NCBI RefSeq assembly: GCF_030272615.1
Contig: NC_081413.1
Location: forward strand, 716,801,867 to 716,865,866
Length of the DNA: 64,000 bases
Reading direction: 5' to 3'
DNA from: Cryptomeria japonica
Lineage: Eukaryota; Streptophyta; Pinopsida; Cupressales; Cupressaceae
A program made the position numbers and the translations under genes. The notes beneath the pieces are model-generated. The model was not told the DNA's origin. It saw only the letters and a list, made by a program, of their open reading frames with translations, and did no database searches. This document shows positions 46,201 to 57,434 of the stretch, piece after piece; the stretch's first letter is position 1; each line of letters starts with the position of its first letter.

Positions 46201-47591
46201 ATGGAGATGTTTAGTAATGGTGGATTTAGTTAGAGAGATGTATGGCATTGGTTATCTCCTTGTGAATTTGAGTTATTATTATGATGGTGGCAGTCATTGA
46301 TATTAATTTGGGAGATGGTTTGTTGGACATATTCCCTAGGCTTGGGAACGGATTTTTTTTTTTATCTTCTTGCTTATGAGAGGCTTACATTCATGTTGAT
46401 TACATGTTATATATGTTTGTTTGATCCAAGGGACTGAATGAGTTTGGGTGTTGTTATGGATTTTTATTTGGGGTTTTAGGGAGGAGATCACAATTGACAC
46501 AATTAGCATTTAGAGGTGTGTGTAAAAGGACATGCTATAGGCCCCCATGGGTTAGAGTAGTTGGTCTTAAGTCTTGGGTTTTCTCCCTGGGGTCTTGGGT
46601 TCAACTCTCTCTCTGGGAATTATTTTGCCACGGACGCCTGGGGGTGGTGATGTTTGCATCATGGCCGCAGGAATTAGTCTCGCCCCCATCTTGCCCCTTG
46701 CCTGAACCAGGGTAAGGTCGAGGCACTGGGCTAGGACTATGGGGATACCCTGTGATACCATAAAAAAGGACATGCTACAGGTTTTGATTTACAGTGTTTC
46801 TCTCTTTGTTTCAGTTATCTTCTTGGATGTTCATATTCGCATTACATTGCCTGGAGATTGTTTGGAGCTATGTGTTCACTGGTTTTGTGTTCATGTGTTG
46901 TCATGTGGGAGATGGCATAGAGGTTCCTTTATCTCTTTCTTTTATTGGTGTGGAGAACATGGGAAAATGTTGGAGACATGATGTGAGAGTGGTATTTGTA
47001 GGTTATCGATTTACACGATGTTCATATTGATGTGGATTTTCTTGATACTACATGGCTACACTTCTATGGTATGTTGTTACTGGATTCATTTCTGATATTG
47101 ACATTACCTATGCAGTGGGAGTTCCTTGGTGTACATACATGGTAGGTATTACACTTGGGGCTTATGATTGCATGTTATAGGTTGCATGTGTTGATGAGAT
47201 GTTATTCACTTGGTTTGTATGCCTTGGAGGCATGTATATTTAATGTGTTAGCACTTATTGTGGTTGTTATTTCAGCTATGTAAATAACTACCTTTGCATT
47301 GGATACATTTGGATTAGTGTTTGTGTTTGGATATCAGTTGGTGCAGGACTTATCATTTGTTGTGACAAATTGTGTGGCTTTCTCTTTGGATTGCCTTTTG
47401 ATGTCCAATGGTAGTGGCATGATAGAGGGTGGGAGCATTCATGTATGAGATGGTGGTCACTTTGTTCTTGTTGTAGGTATCTTGATGGAGCACTTGGATT
47501 CCATGATGGTATATGTGCTTAGAGAGATCAATCTCTTGTTTGTATGACAAATTACTTCTTGGCCCTTATGCAATGTATACAAGTGGGAGAA
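43213..47591 (+). other. Interior of the non-coding LTR element
   Basis: Primer site TGGTATCAGAGC at 43215-43226; purine tract aagtgggagaa at 47581-47591. Between them I see no protein motif. A run of 16 C residues sits at 43815-43830. Partial repeats occur: atgg atagctt...agtgggag at about 45177 and 45375. AGTGGGAG words like the purine tract recur at about 45199, 45401 and 47115. The segment near 43445 (acggaccccatggttg) and the phrase aggtcataacttgagcatacga near 44361 have counterparts in the 2.1-kb element downstream. Confidence 0.7.
46538..46763 (+). mobile_element. tRNA-derived SINE, 226 bp
   Basis: A 226-bp block flanked by perfect 14-bp duplications aaaaggacatgcta (46524-46537 and 46764-46777). 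It carries sequences resembling the RNA polymerase III promoter: an A-box-like tgggttagagtagttgg (46548-46564) and a B-box-like gggttcaactc (46597-46607), about 35 bases apart. It ends in a short A-rich tail. Size, duplication and promoter all fit a plant SINE moved by LINE enzymes. The family is not identified. Confidence 0.85.
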
Positions 47592-48329
47592 TGTTGGGAA
47601 AATAGGTGTTATACACCTTGCATAATAATGTTTCATTGTATTAATTTATTATTGTGTGAGGTGGACATGAAATTATATTGTAATATCATATTGTATTGTT
47701 GCACCTATGAGCACCTAGATGGGCATGCAACATGTAGAGATTCCCTTGGAATATTCTTGTAACCACTTGACGAGTTGTATTGACACATTGGTATTATTAT
47801 ATTGTATTTATTTAATATTAGGGAATGTAATTGTGGTGAAGTACCCAATATTAAATGTGGTTCAAGGGTAGGTAGGAAAAATATTATATTTTATTGTCAC
47901 ATGGTTTTGGGCACATGGTTTTGATGTAATACCACTTGGTGGTTTTGTGGGAGCTTGTGTTTATAAAAGCAACCACAAGGGTAGTTATTTGGGTTGGTTA
48001 GTTACCTAGGTTAGCATTTGTGAAAGAGGAAGCATGGTATGGGATGTGTGGATTCATGCTTGGTCACATGGAGTGCTTGGTTATGGCTGGGTTTTCGAAG
48101 GCTTTCCACATTTGTATTGTAATGGACGCATTGTTGATAATACATGGTGGATAATGCTTTTGGAGGCTGGGTTTTTCCCTCATGAGGTTTTTCCCAGAAT
48201 ATATCTTGTGTCACATTTTCATGGGTATGTTGTCTATTCTTTGCATGTGGATTCTATGTGGTGATTTGATTGAAATCTTTAATGGGTTATGTGGGAATTG
48301 TCATAAAGTTGGTTGCAAGTTTCCTTTCA
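47592..48329 (+). repeat. 3' LTR of the non-coding element
   Basis: Begins TGTTGGGAAAATAGG after the purine tract and ends tcctttca, followed by the ctctt duplication. It is closely similar to the 5' copy, with scattered substitutions. Confidence 0.93.
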
Positions 48330-48367
48330 CTCTTGAGACTGGTTTGATATACTTGTAGATGATCATG
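48330..48367 (-). pseudogene. 38-bp remnant of gypsy integrase between two insertions
   Basis: The minus strand encodes DHLQVYQTSLK. This bridges the integrase part ending LDLLDE...HQKAY at 50479 and the part starting YHKKVHLHEF at 42472. Two elements landed within 40 bp of each other. Confidence 0.8.
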
Positions 48368-48720
48368 TGTTAGAGTAAAGGTATTAGTTTACTTAATTAA
48401 TGAAATCATTGATTTAATAATTAAGTCACCTTTTTTCTATTTCACTTAAGCTAAATTTAGGAAGCTAAACTTAGGAATATTAATAATTAATTTATTATTA
48501 ATTATTAATTGATTTTAGGGTTTTCCTTTTTAGGTTTGATATCCTTTTATAAGGATTGATCCCTTTGTAATCCTAACCAATCTGATTATTATTATTGCAT
48601 ATTCTTGCTCTGGGTTTTCAAAGCAATCTTTGTGTTTTGTGAATCTTCCATTGTTGTGACAGGTTATTTGCATATAGGTGTTCACTGAGTTTTGTGAGGT
48701 TGTATTTCACAACTTTAACA
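48368..48720 (+). repeat. 5' LTR of the small element (353 bp)
   Basis: TGTTAGAG...CTTTAACA, with a TATA-like TTTTATAAGG at 48545-48554. The primer site follows directly. Confidence 0.92.
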
Positions 48721-50123
48721 TGGTAGCAGAGCTTACATCTGCTACTACTTGTTCCTGATTTTTCTAGAGATTTTTTGGAGGCTAGGGTTTCAAGTTTTTT
48801 AGAGTTTTTTATTTCCATATGGGGAGAATTTTTTGTTTTTGGGTATCTTGGGCTCAAACGGACCTCATCGTTGAGCTCAAAACACCCAAAAAATCCCCAT
48901 TTTCATATAAAATTTGTCCAATTTGGACAACTTTGGCTCTGAGATTTTTATTTGTTTGTTTTATGCCCTTTTTGGGCACGAATTTTGAGAAAAAATTCTT
49001 TAAATGGTACACTTTTCGAGGCATGAAAATCCGTACGGCCATACTTGACTTGCATCATAAAATTTTTATGGCCCCTATGACCCTCTTTGTTCCCTAAAAG
49101 AGGGTTTTTTTTTCTTTTGGCCATAACTTGGGCATACGATATCATTTTTTGGCAAATGAGATATCATCGGAAAGCTGGTTTTGTCAACTTTCTAGATTTG
49201 TGTGTTTCATCTCTTGGTTTTTCCGTTGGTACATTCTATAGCCATTTGAAGTTAGTGGTGTTGTTTTCAGTCCCGAGTTCATAACTTTTCATCAGTTTCT
49301 CCATTTTTCGCAATTCTAGCCGCGTTGGGATGACGTTTCAGAGCTCTTCACAACCATCCATGCACTTTTTCTAGATTTTACTTCAGATGTTCTTGGTTCT
49401 TCTTCATGCACTACATTATGGCTTTCAGATTCAATGTACCTGTCATACCTCTCCTTTGTTAGCATTATGGGGGGTTTCTACTGTTGGTGTTAATGCTTCC
49501 TTGGTTTCTTATTGGAGTGAGCTATGTATTCAGTATTTGTTCCTATATACTAGGCGGATACAACAGTTGGTTACCCATGCATTTTGGTGAGATGGAATAC
49601 TTACCATATGGACACTCTTGCATACCTATTTATGGAGGCGACCTTTCATTTTTTTATTTGATCGGTTCTTCAAATTGTTGGTACTCGTGCCATTTGTATC
49701 TTCAGATTCCAGATGTTTTGTTTGTGTTTTCCATCTGATTCCGATTCGAGTAGTATAATTGAGGGCACTCATGCAAATTCATGTCTTATTGATCCTGATC
49801 ATCTTTTGTTTCAGAGGAGGTTCTTACTACAACATCTTAGCAATCATTCTATGACAGATTTTGTAGTTTCTTCATGCTCTTCTTTTTGTTCCTATCTTCT
49901 AGAACACTCTTTTTTTGAGGCTTCTTAGTCCTTCACTTGAGCTTTCATCTCTTCTTGGAGATGACTTTTATTCCCACAAGTTTTTTTCTTTTTTCTCCAC
50001 TTTACAAAGATTTCATTGTACTTGGGTACCTCATCAGGCCTTGTTGTCGGGACCCATTTTAACTTTCATGCATCTAGACCTTAGTTGTTTTTTAGCTTCT
50101 CCCTAACTTCATCTTAGGGGGGG
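48721..50123 (+). other. Interior of the small LTR element
   Basis: It opens with TGGTAGCAGAGC (48721-48732), a known variant of the tRNA-Met primer site, and closes with a purine tract ttaggggggg (50114-50123). The leader has ctcaaacggacctcatcgttg near 48852 and ggccataacttgggcatacga near 49118, resembling the non-coding element upstream. No Gag or Pol motif was found. Confidence 0.7.
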
Positions 50124-50478
50124 TGTTAGAGTAAAGATATTAGTTTACTTGATTAATTAAATCATATTGATTTAATAATTAAGTTTCCTTTTCTCTATTT
50201 CACTTAAGCTAAATTTAGGAAGCTAAACTTAGGAATATTAATAATTAATTTATTATTAATTATTAATTGCTTTTAGGGTTTTCCTTTTTAGGTTTGATCT
50301 CCTTTTATAAGGATTGATCCCTTTGTAATCCTAACCAATCTGATTATTATTATTACATATTCTTGCTCTGGGTTTTCAAATCAATCTTTGTGTTTTGTGA
50401 ATCTTCCATTGTTGTGACAGGTTATTTGCATACAGGTGTTCACTACGTTTTGTGAGGTTGTATTTCACAACTTTAACA
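50124..50478 (+). repeat. 3' LTR of the small element (355 bp)
   Basis: Matches 48368-48720 with few differences; a TATA-like TTTTATAAGG lies at 50303-50312. The gypsy integrase sequence resumes at 50479. Confidence 0.92.
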
Positions 50479-51939
50479 ATATGCTTTTTGGTGCTATTCA
50501 TCAAGAAGATCTAGCTGAGTTAGACTTTCTACCCTATAATCTTCATCAGACACAAAATCCTTCAAGGATATGCGTAAGGATGCTATTTCAACTTCAGTTG
50601 GCAAAACTGCTTATGCACCATAAACAAGGGAAAATGGAGTAGCTCCAATGGGAGTTCTGATGTTGGTGCGGTATGCCTAAAGGGCAGGGTTTAAATGGAG
50701 GTGCCAATTATAACCAATTTCATTGACAACTTTTTTAAGGATATGCAATAGGGTTTTATTAGTTGCCTCATCATGTCCATTACCTTGTGGATAGTATATG
50801 GGGTAGACCAACGATGCGGGATATGGAATGTAGAGCACAAATCATGCATGTGTTGGTTTTTAAATGGGGTTCCATTATCAGTAATGGTGGTAGAAGGAAC
50901 TCTATAGCGACAAAGGATATGGTACGAGATAAATTTGGAAACTTGAACATCAGTGGTAAGAGTGAGGGAAATGGCCTCAACACATTTGGTAAAATATTCA
51001 GTAGCTGCAATGGGAGGATTAATCTTACCAACTAAATCAAGGCCCGATGTAGAAAAAGGCAATAGTGTTGTGATTGGTTGCAAATCTTGAGCTGGAACAT
51101 GAATTAGGTTGTTATGTTATTGACAAGGTAAACATTTCTTTACAAGCTCACAACAATCATGTTCCATTATGGGCAAATAATATCCCACTCTCAAAAGTTG
51201 TTTTGCAAGGACATATCCACTCATATGAACGCCACAAGTTCTAGCGTGCACTTCTTTTATTGCAAGATTAGCTTCATTTGCATCGCAACATCTGGCAAGG
51301 ATGTCATCATAGCCCTGACGATATAGATTATCTCCTATAATAATAAACCGAGCACATCGGCAAAAAAGATTGTGGTGATCATTTCGGGATATGTTAGGTG
51401 GAAGGGTGTTATCTTTTAGGTAGGCATAAATATCATGATACCAGGGTGATTGGGAATCAACAATGTTGCACACCATGTTTGAATGTAACGTCTCAAAAGC
51501 TAGTTGAAGAAGTTGTTCAACCAAAATTTTATATTTTGGACTATTTGACTCCATTGCAATTAATGAACCAATAGTAAACATTGCATCAGTTGCTTCATTC
51601 TATGGTCTAGGGATTTGATCAAAGGGAATGTTTTGAAAGTTATTCTTGAGATCATCAACAATTCTTTTATATAGTAACAACTTATCATCCTTGGTTTGAT
51701 ATTCATCATTTACCTGTTTGACAATTAATTGTGAGTCCCCATAAGCGAGAACATTTGCAATATTCCATTGCATAGCCATTTTAAGTCCCATAATGAGACA
51801 TTCATACTCAGCAATGTTATTAGCACATGGAAAAGATAACCTGAAAGATTTAGGAATGAAATCCCCTTGCGGTGTGACAAATAAGAAACCTGGCCCTTAT
51901 CCATTATGTGTATGTGATCCATCAAAATAAAGTTTCCAT
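50479..51939 (-). pseudogene. Gypsy RNase H and integrase, N-terminal and catalytic parts
   Basis: From 51939 leftwards: RNase H with FDGSHTHNG, CANNIAEYECLIMGLK and AYGDSQLIVKQVNDEY, so its catalytic D, E, D are present. Then comes the integrase zinc finger with EVHARTCGVHMSG and LVKKCLPCQ, then the catalytic core with LDLVGKI (D), TITDNGTPF (D) and GNGHDEATNKTL (E). It runs on to TPFSLVYGA and LTQLDLLDE, where the small LTR element cuts it. Stops at about 51600, 51117 and 50691 and changes of frame show decay. The upstream half of RNase H continues at 59922 beyond the inserted element. Confidence 0.88.
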
Positions 51940-53108
51940 TGTTAGGCCCAATATGGAAAGCTAATGTACTGAGAGGGGAGGGGTGAATCAGTACTTCAAA
52001 TCCTTTGTTCAACAATAACTTTACTGTTATGCATAAAATAAAAATTGTTGTAACATAATATAAAGCTAAAACAAATAAATAACAATCATACATGATTCAC
52101 TCCATAACACATATATTTTAGTTACGCAAAAACTCTTGGTTAGAGAGAAAAATTGCGGTGGGGATGGCACCTACAACTTCACTACTGCAATAATAAAGGT
52201 TGCTCGGTTAGAGCTACATATTTAGCTATTTCTGATAGTTTACCCTGTTAGGAGTAACAAGATTGTTAGATCTACCTTGCTAAAGAATTTTACAACACTT
52301 ATTCTAAATGATGCACCTGGATAAAGGCTTTACAATTTATAGACTTTGTTAGAGTCTTTTACCCTGTTAAAGGTTTCTCTTACAACTCAAAATATTACAG
52401 TAAAATCATTACAAATATCTACAACTTTACATATGGAATGTTATAGCAGATTCTATGTGCTCAAAATGATATTACCTTGCTTATAGCATACCTCAGTAAT
52501 CCATAAAGTAACTCGGTAAACCCTTTTGTTTACTCTGTTCCTTGATTGTTCTCTGAAATCCTTCTTGGTGACCTCTGTGTCTCTGACAGTCACAATACTC
52601 AGTGCTTCCTTATCTATTACACATGTCTTGCTTCATACACCTCTTTTATGATCCTTAATTCATGCTGTATAAATAGATCTCTTATGTCGGTGATCTGGTT
52701 CATTGCTTCGATCTTACAAACATTATTTATTGAATGAATAACCATACAAAATATTTCATTGGATAGATGACCTCAAAATCATACAAAATCTTTAAGTGCA
52801 ATTTGCAATGTGATAATGGTTCTTTGTTCCTCGATCTTGTAACACGTTTCCACACAAGTGTCCAAGTTCAATGAATCTGGTAAAATATTTCACTCAGTGT
52901 ATATCAACTCGGTGTATCATTATTGTTGCTTGGTAGACATAGAGTGTTACTCGGTAGACAGCTCAGTGTATACTAAGATTTGTGACTACTTTCTTCTATA
53001 ACCGACTGCTTTGTGCTTATCGACTGAATATTTCGGTAGTAGTAACCGACTAGAGTATATATAATGACTTTGGACATAAAACTAATGGCAACTTAGTAAG
53101 TAGTAACA
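51940..53108 (-). repeat. 3' LTR of the two-gene element
   Basis: Minus strand TGTTACTACTTACT...GGGCCTAACA. It shares with the other copy the block actgagaggggaggggtgaa and a cggtggggatggcacc segment. A tataaatag word near 52668 reads as a TATA box on the plus strand, against the element. Confidence 0.93.
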
Positions 53109-53120
53109 ATCTCCCCTTTT
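53109..53120 (-). promoter_or_regulatory. Polypurine tract of the two-gene element
   Basis: The minus strand reads AAAAGGGGAGAT against the LTR start. Further purine tracts of the form AAAGGGGGAGT occur at about 53244, 53399 and 53427. Confidence 0.8.
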
Positions 53121-53453
53121 GACATTAGTTGAGATGTTTGACAAAACTCCTTTCAAAGTCATAAGTCAAAAATCTATATACTTAAAAAATTTGACTAAAC
53201 TGACAGTATATACATTTGTCAATAAAATAGTATATTCAGATATACTCCCCTTATCAATATACTATACATAACTCTGATTTTGCATGCTCGGTGATCAATA
53301 TTTTGTATTAACTGCTTGGTTCACTGCTCGGTGATCACTGATCCGTGTTGTGCATTTGGATACTCTGTTTTGCATAGTATACTCCACCTGTGTACTACAC
53401 TCCCCCTTTGATACTTTGATGCTATACTCCCCCTTTTTGACAAGCATCAAAAC

Positions 53454-56400
53454 TTAGTTACCATTTGGTGGAGGCAACTGGTCAAAAATGGTTTTATACT
53501 TTGTCCTTGCATCGATGAGAGCGGCAAAGAGGGCATCCTTGACACTATCCATGAGTGAATTCTGAGTTGTAATGTCAACCAACAGTGAAATTAGTCCATC
53601 TAAGGTGCTTCCCTCTGGTTGAGTGGATAGGGAGGTAGCCTTGTTGATCTGCTCTTGGATGGAAGAAAGATGAGGAATGAATAAGGTTTGAAGAGTCATA
53701 ATGTCCATCCTTATTTTGTGCTCTTCATTCCTGAGTTCCAATTATTGAGCCATGAGCTTTTGTAACTTTGTATAGAAATGCTGAATAGAATGTGGCTCAG
53801 TGGTCAACTTATTTGAGAGATCGGTGATCTCTTTCTCAATCACTTCTATTTTATTTTTTATATCTTTAATGAATAAAGAGAATGTACAGAGTTTCTGAAC
53901 TAAATAAAGAATGTGCTTGAGTTGAGGGGACAACTCAGCAATAAATTTGACAAGTTTTACTTTGCCAATAGCAATATCTTTCTGTACCTATTCAATCATT
54001 TTAGCAGTGAGCTCTTTGTCCTTCAATTTGCTCAAATATTTAGATGTGTCTACTCCAGATGTCTCTATTTTAGTTAGGAGTTCATCCAATTGAATATGGA
54101 TGGTTGCATCTTTTGTCACTGTAGCTTCAGGTAGCATATCTATTAATAGTGCTTTCACCTTCTGAATTACTCTGTTTTTCTTTTGAATAGCCATTTGTTT
54201 TTCTTGTTCTGCTTTGGCTTTGCATAGTTCACCAAATTCAATGAGTGCTTTCCCTTTTAATTTGGATATGTCTACATTTGGCAACACTATTGGTTTTGAC
54301 AAATCTAATTTGAAACTATGCTTTTTCATTTTCTTTTCTTTAGATTTCACCGGTTGAACTACTACAATGGCTTGGGAGGCTTGTTGACTCTCGGTAGGTT
54401 GCTTGGTAGAGGCGACACTTTTATCAATTTCTTGAACCTCTGATGTAGCCTTCGGTGAATCCTTGCTCAGGGTCTCAATTGTAACATTTTTCAGTGCTAG
54501 AAGGAGCTTGAGAGGTTTTCTCCTCGGTGGCCTGAGAAGTAGCTTCTCCTTCTATAGACTTGTGATCCTTTGTTCCTTGTTTAGTATCCTAAGGGGCCTC
54601 AGTTGAAACAGGTTGAGTAACTGGAGGATAGGGCTGAACTTGTTCCAAAACTGACTCACTGGATACTAGTTTGGCATATGCATTCCCTTCTATCATTTCA
54701 TGTTCTTGTGCCTCAGTATCCATGATATCCTCATCAATTTGTATAGTGTCAGCAGGGTCTTGCTCGGTGATATCAGGATCTTGCTCAGTGAGATCAACTA
54801 TTTCAACTTCAACTTGCTCACCAGCATTCTTGATTCGAAAGATTTCCTGCCACTTTTCCTTGGTCTCATTCTCTACATCCAAATAAAGGCCATTCATCAA
54901 TTTCAAGGCTCTTTACTTGACTAAGAAGTTTGTGTGGTAGTTTTTTTAGATGTTCATTGATCTCATCTACTGACATGTCTCAGAAGAGATGTACTAGACT
55001 TCTTTCTCTCATCTTTTTCTCTAATTCCATAGCATACTTCCACCTGTTATCAATATGCAAATACAACTCTTTTGGAAGAGAATTAGATACTTCCAATGGG
55101 ACCAATCGAAATTTCAGAAGAGTGCAGATGACAGCTTCTTCTATTTGTCTCTTTTCATCATTAGATCTGGAGTCATATTTTACATATCTGAATGCTCCAA
55201 ATCCACCATATTGCTTCAGATTAGCACAAAAATTATCAACACTATGTACATCTTCCTTTTTGCTCTTGACAATCTAAAATTTACTTTTGTCTTCAGATTC
55301 GGTGTCACTGGACTCTTTATTCAAAATGAGTCTCTGAGTAGATTTCTTATAAGTTTTTGTTACCTTTGGAACAACAACATTCTTTGGTTTCTTACTCGGT
55401 GATGTTGCAGATGATCTTGTGTTTGGGCACTTTACTGAAGGAGTTGGTGATACCTGTGATGTATCATGTTTCTTCCTTTTCAAGAATTTCCCTTTAGGCA
55501 ACTCGGTGCTTAATGTAATAGCTGCCTCTTGTGCTTCAGATTCCTCCTCAGTGATGACTAGAGTGCCCTTGATAGGTGTGGAGGAAGAACCTTCTCCAAA
55601 TTTCTCCGTTAGTGCCGTGATCATTTTTGTTGCTTTCCTTGTAGCCTTTGGTACTACAATGCTCATCTTAACTTTCTCTTTAACTTCTTTATATGTCTTG
55701 TATCTCAGCTTGGTAGCATGCCTTGGTAATGTAAGAAAAGCATCTATCTGCTGTTGTGAGATGCCAAAATCAATCTCATAACCCATAGGTGGCAAAGATT
55801 GAGTTCTCGGTTCCACAGCATTGACATAGCAGTAGTTAGTGTCTACTTCAAAGCATATGTCATCCTTGTATTTCTCTACTAACTGGGGTGGAATTCTATA
55901 CCTATTATGCATCTTTTCCTGAAACTTTCTAAAGTAATCATCCATAATATCACTAAGTCATTTGATGAAGTCATTGATTTGATGGGTGATTGGTCGGTGT
56001 AGCTCCCAAACTACATTACCAACTGATGGAAAGAATTTCTCAAAATAGAAAAACATGCATACCAAAAGTGATTCAAACTTCAGTGTGTTAGCCGAGTTGT
56101 TCTTCTTTGGCTTCCTTATGGTGTTTAGATTCTCAAACAGGTTTTTCAACAATACTTCGCATAGATCAATTTTCATTCCTTTCTTCACAATTTTATATGC
56201 TAAATCGACTGCTGCACAGGGTACACTATTTTCCCTTGCCAATTGAAAGAAACAATAGCCTATGGCTCTAATGGCAAACATTAGCTCTGCATCTATCACA
56301 TTGTTCAATTTTAGTCCTCTGCAATCAGATTCAACTCTGGTTAGAGTGATCAATTTCTTCTGTGATATCATTTTCTGAGCTCGGGCATGATCAAAAATAG

Positions 56401-56815
56401 GGTAACTGGTGATCAAATGAATGATTTCCTTGGTGATTTTGAATGGTTGCTCCACTAACCACATGAAATCATCATGAACTTTTCTCAGAACAAACTTGAC
56501 CCATTGGGGTTTGAAGACATGGGGATAGGTTAGGGCTTCAGTCAATCCCTTGATTTTAATGTGTTCATACTTGCTATCCAATTTCCCATCAGTACACAAT
56601 TCATCATATGTGTCCTTGATCTCAACATGACCTAGTTCCTCAACATGACACTTAGTGAAGAATCTGACATCCTCAACTAGTAAAACCCTATCTAGAATGA
56701 GTGAAAATGTAGTTTTATCATACGGTTTAGATGCTACTTTGGGAGTTAGAGAGTATTTCAGTGAGGGCTTTTCAATGTTCTCAACAACAACAGGCTTCTG
56801 GATCTTAGGTGCCAT
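53454..56815 (-). pseudogene. Unknown protein of about 1,100 residues (second gene of the element)
   Basis: Likely start MAPKIQ at 56815, end PPPNGN and stop at 53454. The first 290 residues form a globular-looking domain with DRVLLVEDVRFFTK, FKPQWVKFVLRKVHDD, AVDLAYKIVKKGMKIDL and LLVCMFFYFEKFFP. A basic, Ser/Thr-rich stretch follows (KKPKNVVVPKVTKTYKK), then a second conserved-looking part (ICTLLKFRLVPLEV), an acidic repeat (TEQDPDITEQDP) and a lysine-rich, helical C-terminus. The frame is held except for stops at about 55958, 55274 and 55000 and in the C-terminal half, plus frameshifts near 54905 and 54500. I recognise no family; the layout loosely recalls the putative plant transposon proteins carried by some gypsy elements. 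Retention of one frame over about 1.9 kb argues for past selection. Confidence 0.7.
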
Positions 56816-56842
56816 TGCAGATTTCGGATAATCACTTAACAA

Positions 56843-57434
56843 AAAATCCTTAGGGTTTAAAAACTTTTAAACGGCAAACGCTTTCCACTTAACAAATGTA
56901 AAACTGATATTCACAACTGATATGATCGGTAAACTAGCTTGACAATGCGTTGTGATTGATGTAAATACCTTGATTTTCGCTTCGAAGGAGGTTTGATCAC
57001 CTTTGAATCACTTTGCTTTGCTCTCTGAAAACTTGGTAAGTGTGAAATGACCGCGCAAAAGCTTTAAGTACACAATATACCTTATCGGGCTCCGTGTAGT
57101 CAGGTTAGAAAGCATTAAATGCACTCGGTTCCAATTACTTTTTATGCTTTTACCGAGTAGCTAGACTTCCTATATTTACCGACTAGACAAGCTTCCTGTA
57201 TTTACTGACTAGACTAATGCTCCAGAAACTAGATAGAATTTCAAACTCGCTAATGCATCTTAGCCATGCATATTTTAGAATTAAGTACATGATAAAATAG
57301 GAATTGTTAAGATTTAACCTTGAGAGAATGTAGTCCCTTCATACCTTTACCAATTAATTTGGAGTAGGTGCACCTAACTTGGTAGATAAGGTGCTTTCTT
57401 CATTTGACACAATTTCCTTCTTTTTCCAAATCAA
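56843..57434 (-). other. Spacer between the two genes of the element
   Basis: About 590 bp with stops in all frames. It contains several accgagt/actcggt words. It could hold an internal promoter or splice signals for the downstream gene; none is clear. Confidence 0.5.

Larger units (their letters stand above)
42473..48329 (+). mobile_element. Non-coding LTR retrotransposon with tRNA-Met primer site, in gypsy integrase
   Basis: LTRs of 740 bp (42473-43212) and 738 bp (47592-48329) are flanked by perfect target duplications ctctt (42468-42472 and 48330-48334). A tRNA-Met primer site and a polypurine tract place it on the plus strand. The 4.4-kb interior has no gag or pol motif that I can find, so this is a large non-autonomous derivative (LARD-like). 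It carries a SINE at 46538-46763. Confidence 0.9.
48368..50478 (+). mobile_element. Small 2.1-kb LTR retrotransposon, non-autonomous
   Basis: LTRs at 48368-48720 and 50124-50478 surround a 1.4-kb interior without protein motifs. A primer site and a polypurine tract show plus orientation. The flanks are tcatg and atatg; the integrase frame implies the original site was catatg, so the left copy seems to have lost two bases. It is longer than a typical TRIM and shorter than a LARD. Confidence 0.85.

Noticed and set aside
46544..46610. A functional tRNA gene
   Set aside because: Box A and box B are present but the sequence does not fold as a tRNA in my reading; target duplications and tail show that it is a SINE.
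52664..52676. TATA box tataaatag as promoter of the two-gene element
   Set aside because: It reads on the plus strand while the element is on the minus strand; antisense activity is possible but nothing supports it.
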